Assembly (NCBI RefSeq): GCF_003999975.1
Contig: NZ_RJAC01000001.1
Coordinates: 1,364,001-1,428,000, forward strand
Reading direction: 5' to 3'
DNA: 64,000 bases
DNA from: Actinoplanes solisilvae
GTDB taxonomy: Bacteria; Actinomycetota; Actinomycetes; Mycobacteriales; Micromonosporaceae
Made by a program: the position numbers and the translations under genes. Every line of letters begins with the position of its first letter. Within the stretch, counting starts at the first letter, position 1. A model generated the notes under the pieces. That model ran no database searches, had not been told where the DNA came from, and was given only the letters and a program-made list of their open reading frames with translations. This document shows positions 29,311 through 37,237 of this stretch, one piece after another.

Positions 29311-29337
29311 CCGCCGGTCTCCTCACGAGACCGGCGG
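29311..29337. terminator. Perfect 11-bp hairpin between convergent genes
   Basis: CCGCCGGTCTC (29311-29321) and GAGACCGGCGG (29327-29337) with a 5-nt loop lie between the zinc-ribbon gene and the minus-strand deaminase gene. The stem is strong on both strands, without a clear T-tract. Confidence 0.55.
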
Positions 29338-29357
29338 AGGCCAGTGCTGCGCCCGGC

Positions 29358-30566
29358 TCACCAGGTGCCGTCGTCGTGCACCCGGCGGGCCGGTCCGTCA
29401 CCGGTGAGCAGACCGGTCAGCGCCTCGTCGAGCGTGCTGCCCACAAACCATTCGCCGGCCTGATCGAGCACGAAGACCCGGCCGAGTTCGTCGATCGCCA
29501 CCACCGCGTCGCCGCCCTCGACACCGATCGGGAAGAGCGGCACCCCGATGACCTCGGAAAACTCCGAGAGAGCGGCCGACGCGTGGGCCCCTGGCACCGG
29601 GTCGAGCAGCAGCAGGCGGATAGCCCGGCGCTGCCCAGGCCCACGCCGCCCGCAGCGCACACGGGGAAAGTCGGCCACCGCGGCCCGAGCCGCGTCGAAG
29701 GGCCGAAGACGTCCGTCCGAGGCGTCAACCGCCCGTTCGACCGCCGCAGCGCCAAGTGAAGCGCCCGGTTCGGTGCCGATCCAGCCACCCCCGGCCAGGG
29801 TGCGTGCCACCTCGTGCGGAAAACGTCCGGGCGCCGGAATCCGGTCGGATCCGTGCCGCCACTCACTGGTGAACGCCAGGTCCGACCACGGCAGCACGGC
29901 AAGGTCGACAAGCACGCTCAAACACGTCTCGCATGGGCGCATCTCCTTGCCTGCCGTGGGATCGCCCTGGTCACGTACGAGATAGGCAGTGAACGCGGCC
30001 TCGGTCAGCCAGGCCCTGGCCTCGTCGAGCGCGATCTCCCGCCCGCGGGCACGGGAAGCGTCGTGCAGCGCGTCGGAAACGGCGATCAACTCCGCGTGCC
30101 GATGGGCGCCACGAACCCGAGCCTCGGCACCCAGCATCTCGAGGCGGTCGATCACCAGGGCATGGTGGTTGATCCGCTGGTCACCCTTCGCACCCTGCGC
30201 CCGGAAGAGCCGGTCACCCGCCGTGAGGTGCGCGGCCGTGGTCGGCGCGGGCCTCCGGCGGGTTAGCCGCAGCAGCGAGATGGCCGGATCAACCGTGCCG
30301 GGCGGCGTCGGGCGACGGTCTCGATAGACCGCGGCGATCTCCTCGGCCGGCACGCCGGGCCACGTCGAGAGCAGCCCCGTCTCGCGGTCGATGACCGTCC
30401 GTGCACCGTCGCCGGGCACGGAGAGCATGGTCGAGGGCTGGCGCGTCCACACCACATAGCCGAGGTCGAACTCGGCGAGCATCGGCTCACATCCGTACCC
30501 GCGCTGCTCGGACTCGTTGCGCGCCCAGCGCTCGGCGATCTGTTCGGCTTCCCCGCGTGTGATCAC
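29358..30566 (-). CDS. YwqJ-type deaminase fused to SUKH-3 immunity domain
   Basis: This 402-aa cytosolic protein belongs to the toxin/immunity world. Residues 1-90 ('ITRGEAEQIAERWARNESEQ', 'FDLGYVVWTRQP') resemble the YrhB-like head of actinobacterial SUKH proteins. Residues about 100-225 form a YwqJ-type deaminase with 'HRHAELIAVSDAL' (HAE, about 156) and 'MRPCETCLSVLVDLA' (PCxxC, about 210), the complete zinc and catalytic set. Residues about 230-400 match SUKH-3 ('FPHEVARTLAGGGWIGTEPG', 'FSEVIGVPLFPIGVEGGD'). No secretion signal is seen, so it may be a self-neutralised toxin or an immunity protein. GTG 30566 follows GGAGGAGGAAG. It is divergent from the toxin operon by 101 nt. Confidence 0.78.
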   Translation of the reverse strand: MITRGEAEQIAERWARNESEQRGYGCEPMLAEFDLGYVVWTRQPSTMLSVPGDGARTVIDRETGLLSTWPGVPAEEIAAVYRDRRPTPPGTVDPAISLLRLTRRRPAPTTAAHLTAGDRLFRAQGAKGDQRINHHALVIDRLEMLGAEARVRGAHRHAELIAVSDALHDASRARGREIALDEARAWLTEAAFTAYLVRDQGDPTAGKEMRPCETCLSVLVDLAVLPWSDLAFTSEWRHGSDRIPAPGRFPHEVARTLAGGGWIGTEPGASLGAAAVERAVDASDGRLRPFDAARAAVADFPRVRCGRRGPGQRRAIRLLLLDPVPGAHASAALSEFSEVIGVPLFPIGVEGGDAVVAIDELGRVFVLDQAGEWFVGSTLDEALTGLLTGDGPARRVHDDGTW

Positions 30567-30667
30567 TGCCCGCTTCCTCCTCCTGAACCCGATCGGCCCG
30601 GACGACGTTCGCAGATTGAAGTTAACCGAACACGCAAAGTCTCGGCACGGACGAGGGGTGTGGCCCG

Positions 30668-31096
30668 GTGGCTGTATCGGCGAATCGCGACGCGAATCGG
30701 GAACTGAGGGATCGCCTCGCAGAGGTGCACGAACGCTATGCGCGCTTGAGGTCCGATCTGGACGATCTTCAGAAGCGATTGGCCGCGGTCCGGATCACCG
30801 TTGTCTCCCCGGACGGACTGGTGCGGGTGACGGTCGGCCCGCGCGGCGAGCTGATCGATTTGAAGCTGATCCGCCGAGCCACTCGGAACATGGACAGCGA
30901 ATACGTTTCGCGGACCATCGTCGCTACCGTCCACAGTGCCGCCCAACGCGCTGCGGAACGTGTCCAGACTTTGATGGGCGACTATCTTCCGGCTGATTCC
31001 GGCGCCCTTCGCTACCTGCGCGACCAAGACTTCGGCGCCCTGCTCGGCCGCTCCGACGAAATCGTTCACGACCTGGGCGGCCGTCATGATCAATGA
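30668..31096 (+). CDS. YbaB/EbfC-like protein of a type VII toxin operon
   Basis: This 142-aa protein has a long N-terminal helix (residues 8-45, 'LRDRLAEVHERYARLRSDLD') and then the YbaB/EbfC strand set 'ITVVSPDGLVRVTVGPRGEL' and 'DLKLIRRATRNMDSEYVSRT'. YbaB/EbfC proteins bind DNA, but this variant is regularly found beside WXG100 genes in actinobacteria, where it may serve the secreted cargo. It overlaps the following WXG100-like gene by 11 nt. The start is GTG 30668. Confidence 0.8.
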   Translation: MAVSANRDANRELRDRLAEVHERYARLRSDLDDLQKRLAAVRITVVSPDGLVRVTVGPRGELIDLKLIRRATRNMDSEYVSRTIVATVHSAAQRAAERVQTLMGDYLPADSGALRYLRDQDFGALLGRSDEIVHDLGGRHDQ

Positions 31097-31403
31097 CCGG
31101 CTGCGGCTCGACGCCGAGGAGGCCCTCGCGGGATCACGCGCCCTGAGCGCGGCCGGCGAGGACCTCGGCGCGCGCCGCAACCGGTCCGGCGCCGAGATCG
31201 CCGCCGCGAGTTCGGCCACGCCGTGGGGCCGGGACAAGTACGGGCAGTCGTTCGAGCAGCACTACCGGCCGTTCGAGCAGCAGGTCCTCGACGCCTGGCA
31301 GCAGCTAGCCACCTATGTCTCGGGGCTCGGCGACGCCGCGGGCCAGTCGGTGCGCGACAACCTGGCCGCGGACGTCGACGCGGAACGGCGGTTCCGATCA
31401 TGA
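31086..31403 (+). CDS. WXG100-like type VII secretion protein
   Basis: The 105-aa protein is almost all helical with the usual ESX layout: helix 1 (about 5-40), a turn with 'ATPWGRDKYGQSFEQHYRP' (about 44-62, W-G turn) and helix 2 (about 62-95). WXG100 proteins are secreted as dimers through type VII systems and pair with larger substrates. It overlaps the YbaB-like gene by 11 nt, and its stop overlaps the toxin start (ATGA), so the three products are made together. The secretion machinery itself is not in the window. Confidence 0.8.
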   Translation: MINDRLRLDAEEALAGSRALSAAGEDLGARRNRSGAEIAAASSATPWGRDKYGQSFEQHYRPFEQQVLDAWQQLATYVSGLGDAAGQSVRDNLAADVDAERRFRS

Positions 31404-34400
31404 GCCTGCTGCCCAGTCCCGTTCCGCACCCGCTCGAGTTCAGCCCGTTCGACGTTCCCGCCTGGGCCTACGAGGCGCTCGAATGGGTGGTCGGCTTCGA
31501 CTGGCCGGCCGGCAACGAGGTCGCCACCTGGGACATCGCCGACCGCTGGTATGACCTGGCCACGTCGCTGGCCGCGCCGAACGAGGCAGCGATGTCGGCC
31601 GCGAACCAGTTCCTCTCCGGTTACGGCGGCGAAGGCATCACGGCCGAAGGCTTCGACAACGCGTGGCGTCGCGTGGCCGGCGACGAGAACGCCCCGCTGC
31701 ACGACCTGCTGCGCGTCTCGGACGAACTAGGTCGCCTGGTCGAGGGCGCCGGCACCGACATCGAGGCCGCGAAACTCGAAGCCTGGATCGAGATCGGCAT
31801 CTTCCTCATCGAGCTGATCGGCGCCGCGGTCACGGTCGCGCTCACCTTCGGCGCCGCCTCGCCCGCGGCCGGCGGCCTGATCATCGCCACCCGCCTCGCC
31901 GTCCAGCAGATCTTCCGGAAGCTGGTCGAACAGCTCGGCATGAAGGCGCTCAAGCAGACCGCCGGACGCGCGCTCAAGCAGGTCACGACGCGTGAGGGAG
32001 TGCGGAAGCTGAGTCGTAAGGCGGTCGGCGAGGGCTTCGACGAGGCCCGCGAAGAGATCGCGGTCAACGGCGGCATCCAGCTCTATCAGCAGTCCAACGG
32101 TCGACTGGACAGCTTCGACCTGAACGACCTCGGGCGATCAGCGGCGGCCGGGTTCGCCGGAGGAGCCGCGTCGACCGGATCCTCCCTCGGATCGCACGGG
32201 CCCGGCGGCACCCTGCGTGGCGCCGGCGGCGAGGTGCTGGCCGAGTTCGGCGCCGCCGCCACCTTCGGCGAACTGCCCGACGCCGCAGGGCTCGCGAAAT
32301 CCGCCACCTCGGGTGCCGCGGGTTCGGCCCTGCACGCCGCACCGTCCGCGCTCTCGCTCGGCTCCCTCGAAGGCCTGGCCCCGCCGGTCCTCCCATCGGT
32401 CCCGGTGAGTGATTCCGTCCCGCTTTTCGACCGTACGAGGGAAAGCGTCGAACTGATAGGCGGAGTGGCCCAACCATCGCTTCCGGTCGAGTTCACGAAA
32501 GCATTTGAGGGTCCGTCGCCCTCCACACCGGACACCGCCGTGCCCGCTCGGTCCGAGGTCATCTCGCCCGACCCCCAGACCGCTTCCGCACCCGATTCGT
32601 CCGCTACCTCGTCCTCGTCCCCATCCCCCACCCCGACCTCGCCCTTGCCGTCCCCCGATTCCTCCTCCTCCTCGTCCTCCTCGTCCTCGTCCTCCTCGTC
32701 TTCGCCGGTTCCTCCCTCGTCGGCTGCCACCGAAAACTCTCGCGCCCTGACCTCCGCGCCGACGCTCGCCCTGGCGGACCCACTCGCCACCCCGACGCTC
32801 GCCCTCGCGGACCCGCTCACCACCAACGCCACGTCACCACTCCCGTCGCCCACGCCCGCCACCAGCAGCGATCCCCTCCTCGGCCCCTACCTTCCCGCGA
32901 CGGGCCGCCCCTCCAGCTCCTCCGGCTCCTCGGTTCCGGGCTCCCCCCGTACGCCACTCTCCGACCTGGACCGCATCGCCGAAGCCCTCGCCCCGCGCCC
33001 CGTTCCACCCCGCCCGGCCCCTCGCCACGTCGACATTCCCCGGCTGACGAACTTCCGCCCGCCCGCCCGTCCGGCTCCGCCCGCACCCGAGGCTCGCGAC
33101 GAACAGGCCTATTTCGGCTACGTCGACCACGCCCGCCGGACCCACGAGCAGAACCGGCGAGACGAGTACGCCACCTACCTCGACTCGATCGCCGAGGACA
33201 ACCGCGCCAGGATCGCCGACCTGGGGCAGAGCGCCTACCAGGCCGGCCGCGCCGGCTTCACCCTGCGCGAGGCCGCATACCGCCGTCAGGCAGTCGAACT
33301 GACCGAGATCGTCGCCGAGATCGAAATCCAGATCGACCAGGTCCGCTCGGGCGAACTGGCCCCCGCCCGCATCGAGGTCGACCCGCCCGACTGGTCCCGC
33401 ATCAACCACGACGTGGGCAACCTGGCCCCAGGCGGCGTACGCGTCGGCGACCGCTCGGCCCTGGACGGCTTCTCCGGCCGCCCACCCATCGACCGCACCC
33501 GCCGCTACGACGTGGTTGGCGGCCTGCGCGCCCCGCTGGCCGTCCACCAGGTAGACCTGGAGAACGCCGTCCCCCGCGACGAGCACGGCCAGGTGTCCCG
33601 CCTCCCCGACCCGCGTGCCGGCACCTGGTTCCGCCTAGCCAACGACGGTGGCCCCGCAGCCGACCCGACCCGGGGCCTGAACTGCGTGGACGGTGTCCTG
33701 GCCCTGTTCGACACCTACATCCACGGCCGCCCCCGCGTCTCGGCCCCGAGAACCTTCGACGTCTACGCCCATGGCAACCCCGACCGGCCCCTTGGCGGCG
33801 AACTGGAGGGCGTGAACCGCATCCGCCTGGCCACCGGCGGCGACTTCCAAGGCCTCTGCCCCTACCTGGGCCAGGCAGACCCCGCCCAGGCCAAGCCGGC
33901 CATGGACCAGGCCGTACAGAACCTGACCAACCACCTGCTGAACACCGGACATGGCGCCTACGCCTTCATCCTCACCGACCTGGAAGGTGGCGGCAGCCAC
34001 TCCTGGTCAGCCCTGAACCAGAACGGCACGATCCTCTACCTGGACCCCCAGATAGGCCGCATCTCCGAACACACCCCCATGTACCACCACCACGGCGTCC
34101 CCACCCCCATCAACATCGTCTCGTTGGAAGCCCTGGTGGTAGACGCCTCAGGCACCCCCGCCCCATTGCCCAACCACGCCCCCGGCAACTGGTCCGCCCA
34201 ACCGCCCACCGGCGCCTATGACCCTTCCGAGGCGATCCGACAAGCCGAGCGGGAGGCCTTCGAGTCGCTCCCTGCCGATCGACGCGCTGTTCTAGAACGG
34301 TCCATCGCGGACTCCAGCATCACCGCAGCGCGGGTCTCGGCTGATTTGCACGAGGTGACGTCGACTCTCCACGCTGGGCATGCCCGTGTGGTGGACGAGG

Positions 34401-35038
34401 GATATCGGGTTAAATCTGTCGAATCACTCGGCAGAAAATATCTCGAAGCGTCATCGTTCGAGGACATCGACCCTGACGAGTACCTCCGCCGGGTCAAGGA
34501 TCGCGTCCGGTTTTCTGTTGAAGTCCCTGAAGCAGGTTACGGAGCAACCGTGGCTCAGCTAGTTGATCAACTTCATAGCCGCGGCTACCGGACCATGCAA
34601 ACGGCGAGCTTCTGGGCCGATCATGGAAGACACAACGGCTTGAACGTGTGGTTGACCGACCCCAACGGGTTCAAGGTCGAAGTCCAATTTCCAACGCCGC
34701 TCTCCCGCGCTGTCGGTAAGGCAACCCATCACAGTTACGAGATCATGAGATTCGGCGGCAGTCACGGCTACGACCGTGTCAACGCCTTCCTCGAAATTCT
34801 TGCGACAAACAAGACGAAAAGCATCTATGACCACCGACCGTCCGATCTGCATCTGGTCGACAAGCTGCGAACGAAGCGAACGACGCTGGCCTCCTGGCTA
34901 GCCTCGGATCAGGAGACACTTCGTCAATACCGTGATGCTCTCTCCACGCGGGGCATCTCGTTCGGCGATCATTTGCGACAGCACGGGCTGACCTGGCGCG
35001 ACGTGCCGGGGATGGAGGAAGTGGGCTTGTTCGAATGA
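31400..35038 (+). CDS. Polymorphic toxin: WXG100-like head, papain-like deamidase, RelA/SpoT-like tail
   Basis: This 1212-aa protein has a modular toxin build. Residues 1-210 are a WXG100-like/CpnT-N-type helical head ('VPAWAYEALEWVVGFDWPAG') with a hydrophobic segment at about 133-165. Next is a long Ser/Pro/Thr linker (about 380-540) with a run of 16 or more serines. A helical arm spans about 590-690. Residues about 755-920 match papain-fold toxin 1 (glutamine deamidase) with Cys762 ('GLNCVDGV'), His867 ('GGSHSWSAL') and Asp882 ('YLDPQIG'). Residues about 995-1130 resemble RelA/SpoT synthetases: 'YRVKSVESLGRKYL', Asp1034 ('VKDRVRFSVEV'), 'HNGLNVWLTDPNG', Glu1094 ('FKVEVQFPTP') and His1110. 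The last module has lower GC. The stop overlaps the next gene. Confidence 0.75.
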   Translation: MSLLPSPVPHPLEFSPFDVPAWAYEALEWVVGFDWPAGNEVATWDIADRWYDLATSLAAPNEAAMSAANQFLSGYGGEGITAEGFDNAWRRVAGDENAPLHDLLRVSDELGRLVEGAGTDIEAAKLEAWIEIGIFLIELIGAAVTVALTFGAASPAAGGLIIATRLAVQQIFRKLVEQLGMKALKQTAGRALKQVTTREGVRKLSRKAVGEGFDEAREEIAVNGGIQLYQQSNGRLDSFDLNDLGRSAAAGFAGGAASTGSSLGSHGPGGTLRGAGGEVLAEFGAAATFGELPDAAGLAKSATSGAAGSALHAAPSALSLGSLEGLAPPVLPSVPVSDSVPLFDRTRESVELIGGVAQPSLPVEFTKAFEGPSPSTPDTAVPARSEVISPDPQTASAPDSSATSSSSPSPTPTSPLPSPDSSSSSSSSSSSSSSSPVPPSSAATENSRALTSAPTLALADPLATPTLALADPLTTNATSPLPSPTPATSSDPLLGPYLPATGRPSSSSGSSVPGSPRTPLSDLDRIAEALAPRPVPPRPAPRHVDIPRLTNFRPPARPAPPAPEARDEQAYFGYVDHARRTHEQNRRDEYATYLDSIAEDNRARIADLGQSAYQAGRAGFTLREAAYRRQAVELTEIVAEIEIQIDQVRSGELAPARIEVDPPDWSRINHDVGNLAPGGVRVGDRSALDGFSGRPPIDRTRRYDVVGGLRAPLAVHQVDLENAVPRDEHGQVSRLPDPRAGTWFRLANDGGPAADPTRGLNCVDGVLALFDTYIHGRPRVSAPRTFDVYAHGNPDRPLGGELEGVNRIRLATGGDFQGLCPYLGQADPAQAKPAMDQAVQNLTNHLLNTGHGAYAFILTDLEGGGSHSWSALNQNGTILYLDPQIGRISEHTPMYHHHGVPTPINIVSLEALVVDASGTPAPLPNHAPGNWSAQPPTGAYDPSEAIRQAEREAFESLPADRRAVLERSIADSSITAARVSADLHEVTSTLHAGHARVVDEGYRVKSVESLGRKYLEASSFEDIDPDEYLRRVKDRVRFSVEVPEAGYGATVAQLVDQLHSRGYRTMQTASFWADHGRHNGLNVWLTDPNGFKVEVQFPTPLSRAVGKATHHSYEIMRFGGSHGYDRVNAFLEILATNKTKSIYDHRPSDLHLVDKLRTKRTTLASWLASDQETLRQYRDALSTRGISFGDHLRQHGLTWRDVPGMEEVGLFE

Positions 35039-35370
35039 CACAGCACAACTTCGCCTACAAAGCGATCCTGAAGAGCGACGACCGCTCGACCATCACCAGC
35101 CTCATCGCCTATCAAGCGCCCGGCGATCAACGTCTTCGCGCGGTCATCTGGAGTGTGCCGCGCCAACAATGGATCTACGCACCGAACATCGCCGCACCGA
35201 TCCTCTACGACGATCAGGAGCAGGACCGCGGGCGCCCGGTCGATCGCCAGACCGCCGAGCAGATCTCCCGCGACATCCTCCACACGGAACTTCCCGCCGA
35301 AAGCACCCTCACCGAACTGTCGGACGAGGGTGAGCGCAACGGCTGGGGATATGGGCCACCGAGAACCTGA
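35035..35370 (+). CDS. Putative immunity protein of the adjacent toxin
   Basis: This 111-aa acidic protein has no family I recognise. It has a strand-rich middle ('RAVIWSVPRQQWIYAPN') and a helical C-terminal part ('RQTAEQISRDILHTELPAES'). There is no signal or membrane helix, so it stays in the cytosol. Its ATG overlaps the toxin stop (ATGA) and its codon use is similar to the toxin's low-GC last domain. The position directly after a toxin C-terminus is the normal place for an immunity gene; the function is inferred from that alone. It ends 3 nt from the convergent dnaB stop. Confidence 0.6.
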   Translation: MTQHNFAYKAILKSDDRSTITSLIAYQAPGDQRLRAVIWSVPRQQWIYAPNIAAPILYDDQEQDRGRPVDRQTAEQISRDILHTELPAESTLTELSDEGERNGWGYGPPRT

Positions 35371-35373
35371 GCC

Positions 35374-36804
35374 TCAGACGATGGCCATGTCGACGAAGCG
35401 GGACAGGTGGAGCTGGGCGGCCACGGTGACCGTGTCGGTGGGGCCGTTTCGGTGTTTGGCGACGATGAAGTCGGCCTCGCCGGCTCGGGGGCTTTCCTTG
35501 TCGTAGTAGTCGTCGCGGTGCAGCAGGATGACCACGTCGGCGTCCTGCTCGATCGAGCCGGATTCACGCAGGTCGGACAGCTGGGGTCGCTTGTCGGTGC
35601 GCTGCTCGGGGCCACGGTTCAGCTGGGACACGGCGATCACCGGGCACTCGACCTCTTTGGCCAGCAGCTTGAGACCACGGGAGAGCTCCGAGACCTCTTG
35701 CTGACGGCTCTCGGTCTTCTTCGGGGACGACATGAGCTGCAGATAGTCGATTACCAGGAGTTTCAGGTTGTGTCGCTGCTTGAGGCGGCGCGCCTTGGCC
35801 CGGATCTCCATGAGGTTCATGTTCGGCGTGTCGTCGACGAAGATCGGGGCCTCGCTGATCTCGCCCATGCGGCGGGCCAGTTTGCTCCAGTCGTCGTCGG
35901 TGAGCTGGCCGGAACGCAGCACGTGCAGCGGCACCCGGGCCTCGGCCGAGAGCAGACGCATGACCATTTCGATCTTGCTCATTTCCAGGGAGAAGATCGC
36001 GCTGGCGCAGTTGGCGCGGATCGCCGCGTTGCGGGCGAAGTCCATGCTGACGGTCGACTTACCGAGACCGGGGCGGCCCGCCACGATGATCAGCTGGCCG
36101 GGGTGCAGGCCGTTGAGCAGGCGGTCGAGGTCGGAGAAGCCGGTCGGCACGCCGGTCATCACGCCGCCGGACGCGCCCACCGCCTCGATCTCGTCGAGCG
36201 TGGGCTGCAGCATGTCGCCGAGGGCCGCGAAGTCTTCGCTCACCCGCTTCTCGGTGACGTCGTAGATCGCCTGCTGGGCCAGGTCGACGATGTCGTCGAC
36301 GTCACGGCCGCCGTTGCCGTTCGCCCCGTAGCCGAGCTGGACGATCTTGGTGCCGGCCTCGACGAGGCGGCGCAGGATGGCTCGCTCGCTGACGATGCGC
36401 GCGTAGTAGGACGCGTTCGCCGCGGTGGGCACGCTCTCGATCAGCGTGTGCAGATAGGGCACGCCACCGATGCGTTGCAGATCACCCGAGTCGGCCAGGG
36501 CTGCGGCCACGGTCAGCGCGTCGGCGGGCTCGCCCCGTCCGTAGAGATCGAGAATGACGTCGTAGATCGTGCCGTGGACCGGGCGATAAAAGTCGTGTGT
36601 CTTCAGGATCTCGACGACGTCGGCGATCGCGTCCTTGGACAGCAGCATGCCGCCGAGAACGCCCTGCTCAGCCGCGACGTCTTGCGGTGGGGACTTGTCG
36701 AATGAGCCGCCGCCCCCGGTTGGCCCGCCGCCGGGCGGACCACCACCGGACGGCCCACCACCTGACGGCTTCGCCGGCGGTCGCGTCTCGTCGGTGATCG
36801 ACAC
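35374..36804 (-). CDS. dnaB: Replicative DNA helicase
   Basis: DnaB is the hexameric 5'-3' helicase of the replication fork. The 476-aa protein has an unusual Gly/Pro-rich N-terminal stretch (residues about 9-35), then the DnaB N-terminal domain ('PPQDVAAEQGVLGGMLLSKD'). The RecA-like domain has Walker A 'AGRPGLGKSTVSMDFAR' (about 243), 'FSLEMSKIEMVMRLLSAE', 'LLVIDYLQLM' (about 348) and 'RESGSIEQDADVVILLHRDD'. It is uninterrupted, with no intein. GTG 36804 is preceded by GGAGGAGGT. It lies downstream of the rplI block as in mycobacteria. Confidence 0.96.
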   Translation of the reverse strand: MSITDETRPPAKPSGGGPSGGGPPGGGPTGGGGSFDKSPPQDVAAEQGVLGGMLLSKDAIADVVEILKTHDFYRPVHGTIYDVILDLYGRGEPADALTVAAALADSGDLQRIGGVPYLHTLIESVPTAANASYYARIVSERAILRRLVEAGTKIVQLGYGANGNGGRDVDDIVDLAQQAIYDVTEKRVSEDFAALGDMLQPTLDEIEAVGASGGVMTGVPTGFSDLDRLLNGLHPGQLIIVAGRPGLGKSTVSMDFARNAAIRANCASAIFSLEMSKIEMVMRLLSAEARVPLHVLRSGQLTDDDWSKLARRMGEISEAPIFVDDTPNMNLMEIRAKARRLKQRHNLKLLVIDYLQLMSSPKKTESRQQEVSELSRGLKLLAKEVECPVIAVSQLNRGPEQRTDKRPQLSDLRESGSIEQDADVVILLHRDDYYDKESPRAGEADFIVAKHRNGPTDTVTVAAQLHLSRFVDMAIV

Positions 36805-36988
36805 CCGGACCTCCTCCGTTCGCCGTTCGTGCACCCCGAATACAACCGCTCGGGTGTGACACTTTCGGCTGATCCACCACCATGATCAGGAAAAACTTCC
36901 GATCAAGCTCCGCTGCTGCGGCCGCACCACTCTACGAACCCCGCCCCCACCTGCCCAAGCGCCCCGGTGGACGAGCCTCGGGACAACC

Positions 36989-37106
36989 TGTGGACATCTC
37001 CGCCGAGCCTGTGGGCAGCCCTGTGCACAGCCTGTGTACAACTCCTGGGGACGACGACGGTTCTGCCTTGTCGAGCAGGCATTTCTTCATCCCCACCTGT
37101 GGAGAG
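36989..37106. promoter_or_regulatory. Cluster of DnaA-box-like 9-mers
   Basis: Within the 432-bp gap between dnaB and the next gene lie TGTGGACAT (36989-36997), TGTGCACAG (37022-37030), TGTGTACAA (37033-37041) and TGTGGAGAG (37098-37106). They have one to three mismatches to TGTGGACAA and share one orientation. The rest of the gap holds no gene that I can support. Confidence 0.35.
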
Positions 37107-37224
37107 CAAAAAAGACCTGCACAACTGCGAAAAGGTTCGCCGCGTGAGCAAGCCGTCGCACGGAGGCGTTGCGGTTCTGACGCGCGGAAGGCACGCTTTT
37201 CAGGTGGACCAACGGGAGTGGGAC

Positions 37225-37237
37225 TACGGTGCCCGCA
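37225..37237 (+). promoter_or_regulatory. Leaderless promoter (-10 TACGGT)
   Basis: TACGGT at 37225-37230 is followed by 6 nt and the ATG of the large membrane protein gene. This decides the start, since the frame is open upstream. Confidence 0.45.

Noticed and set aside
32640-32720. Serine-codon run as a CRISPR or satellite repeat
   Set aside because: The TCC/TCG tract is an in-frame poly-serine linker of the toxin, not an array with spacers.
29358-35370. Prophage or integrative element
   Set aside because: No integrase, attachment repeats, tRNA or structural phage genes were seen. The island is better explained as a type VII toxin locus.
35374-36804. Intein in dnaB
   Set aside because: The RecA-like motifs are contiguous and the length (476 aa) is normal; no insertion is present.
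36967-37236. N-terminal extension of the large membrane protein
   Set aside because: The frame is open, but the segment lies in the dnaB intergenic gap, overlaps DnaA-like boxes and is upstream of a TANNNT-N6-ATG start.
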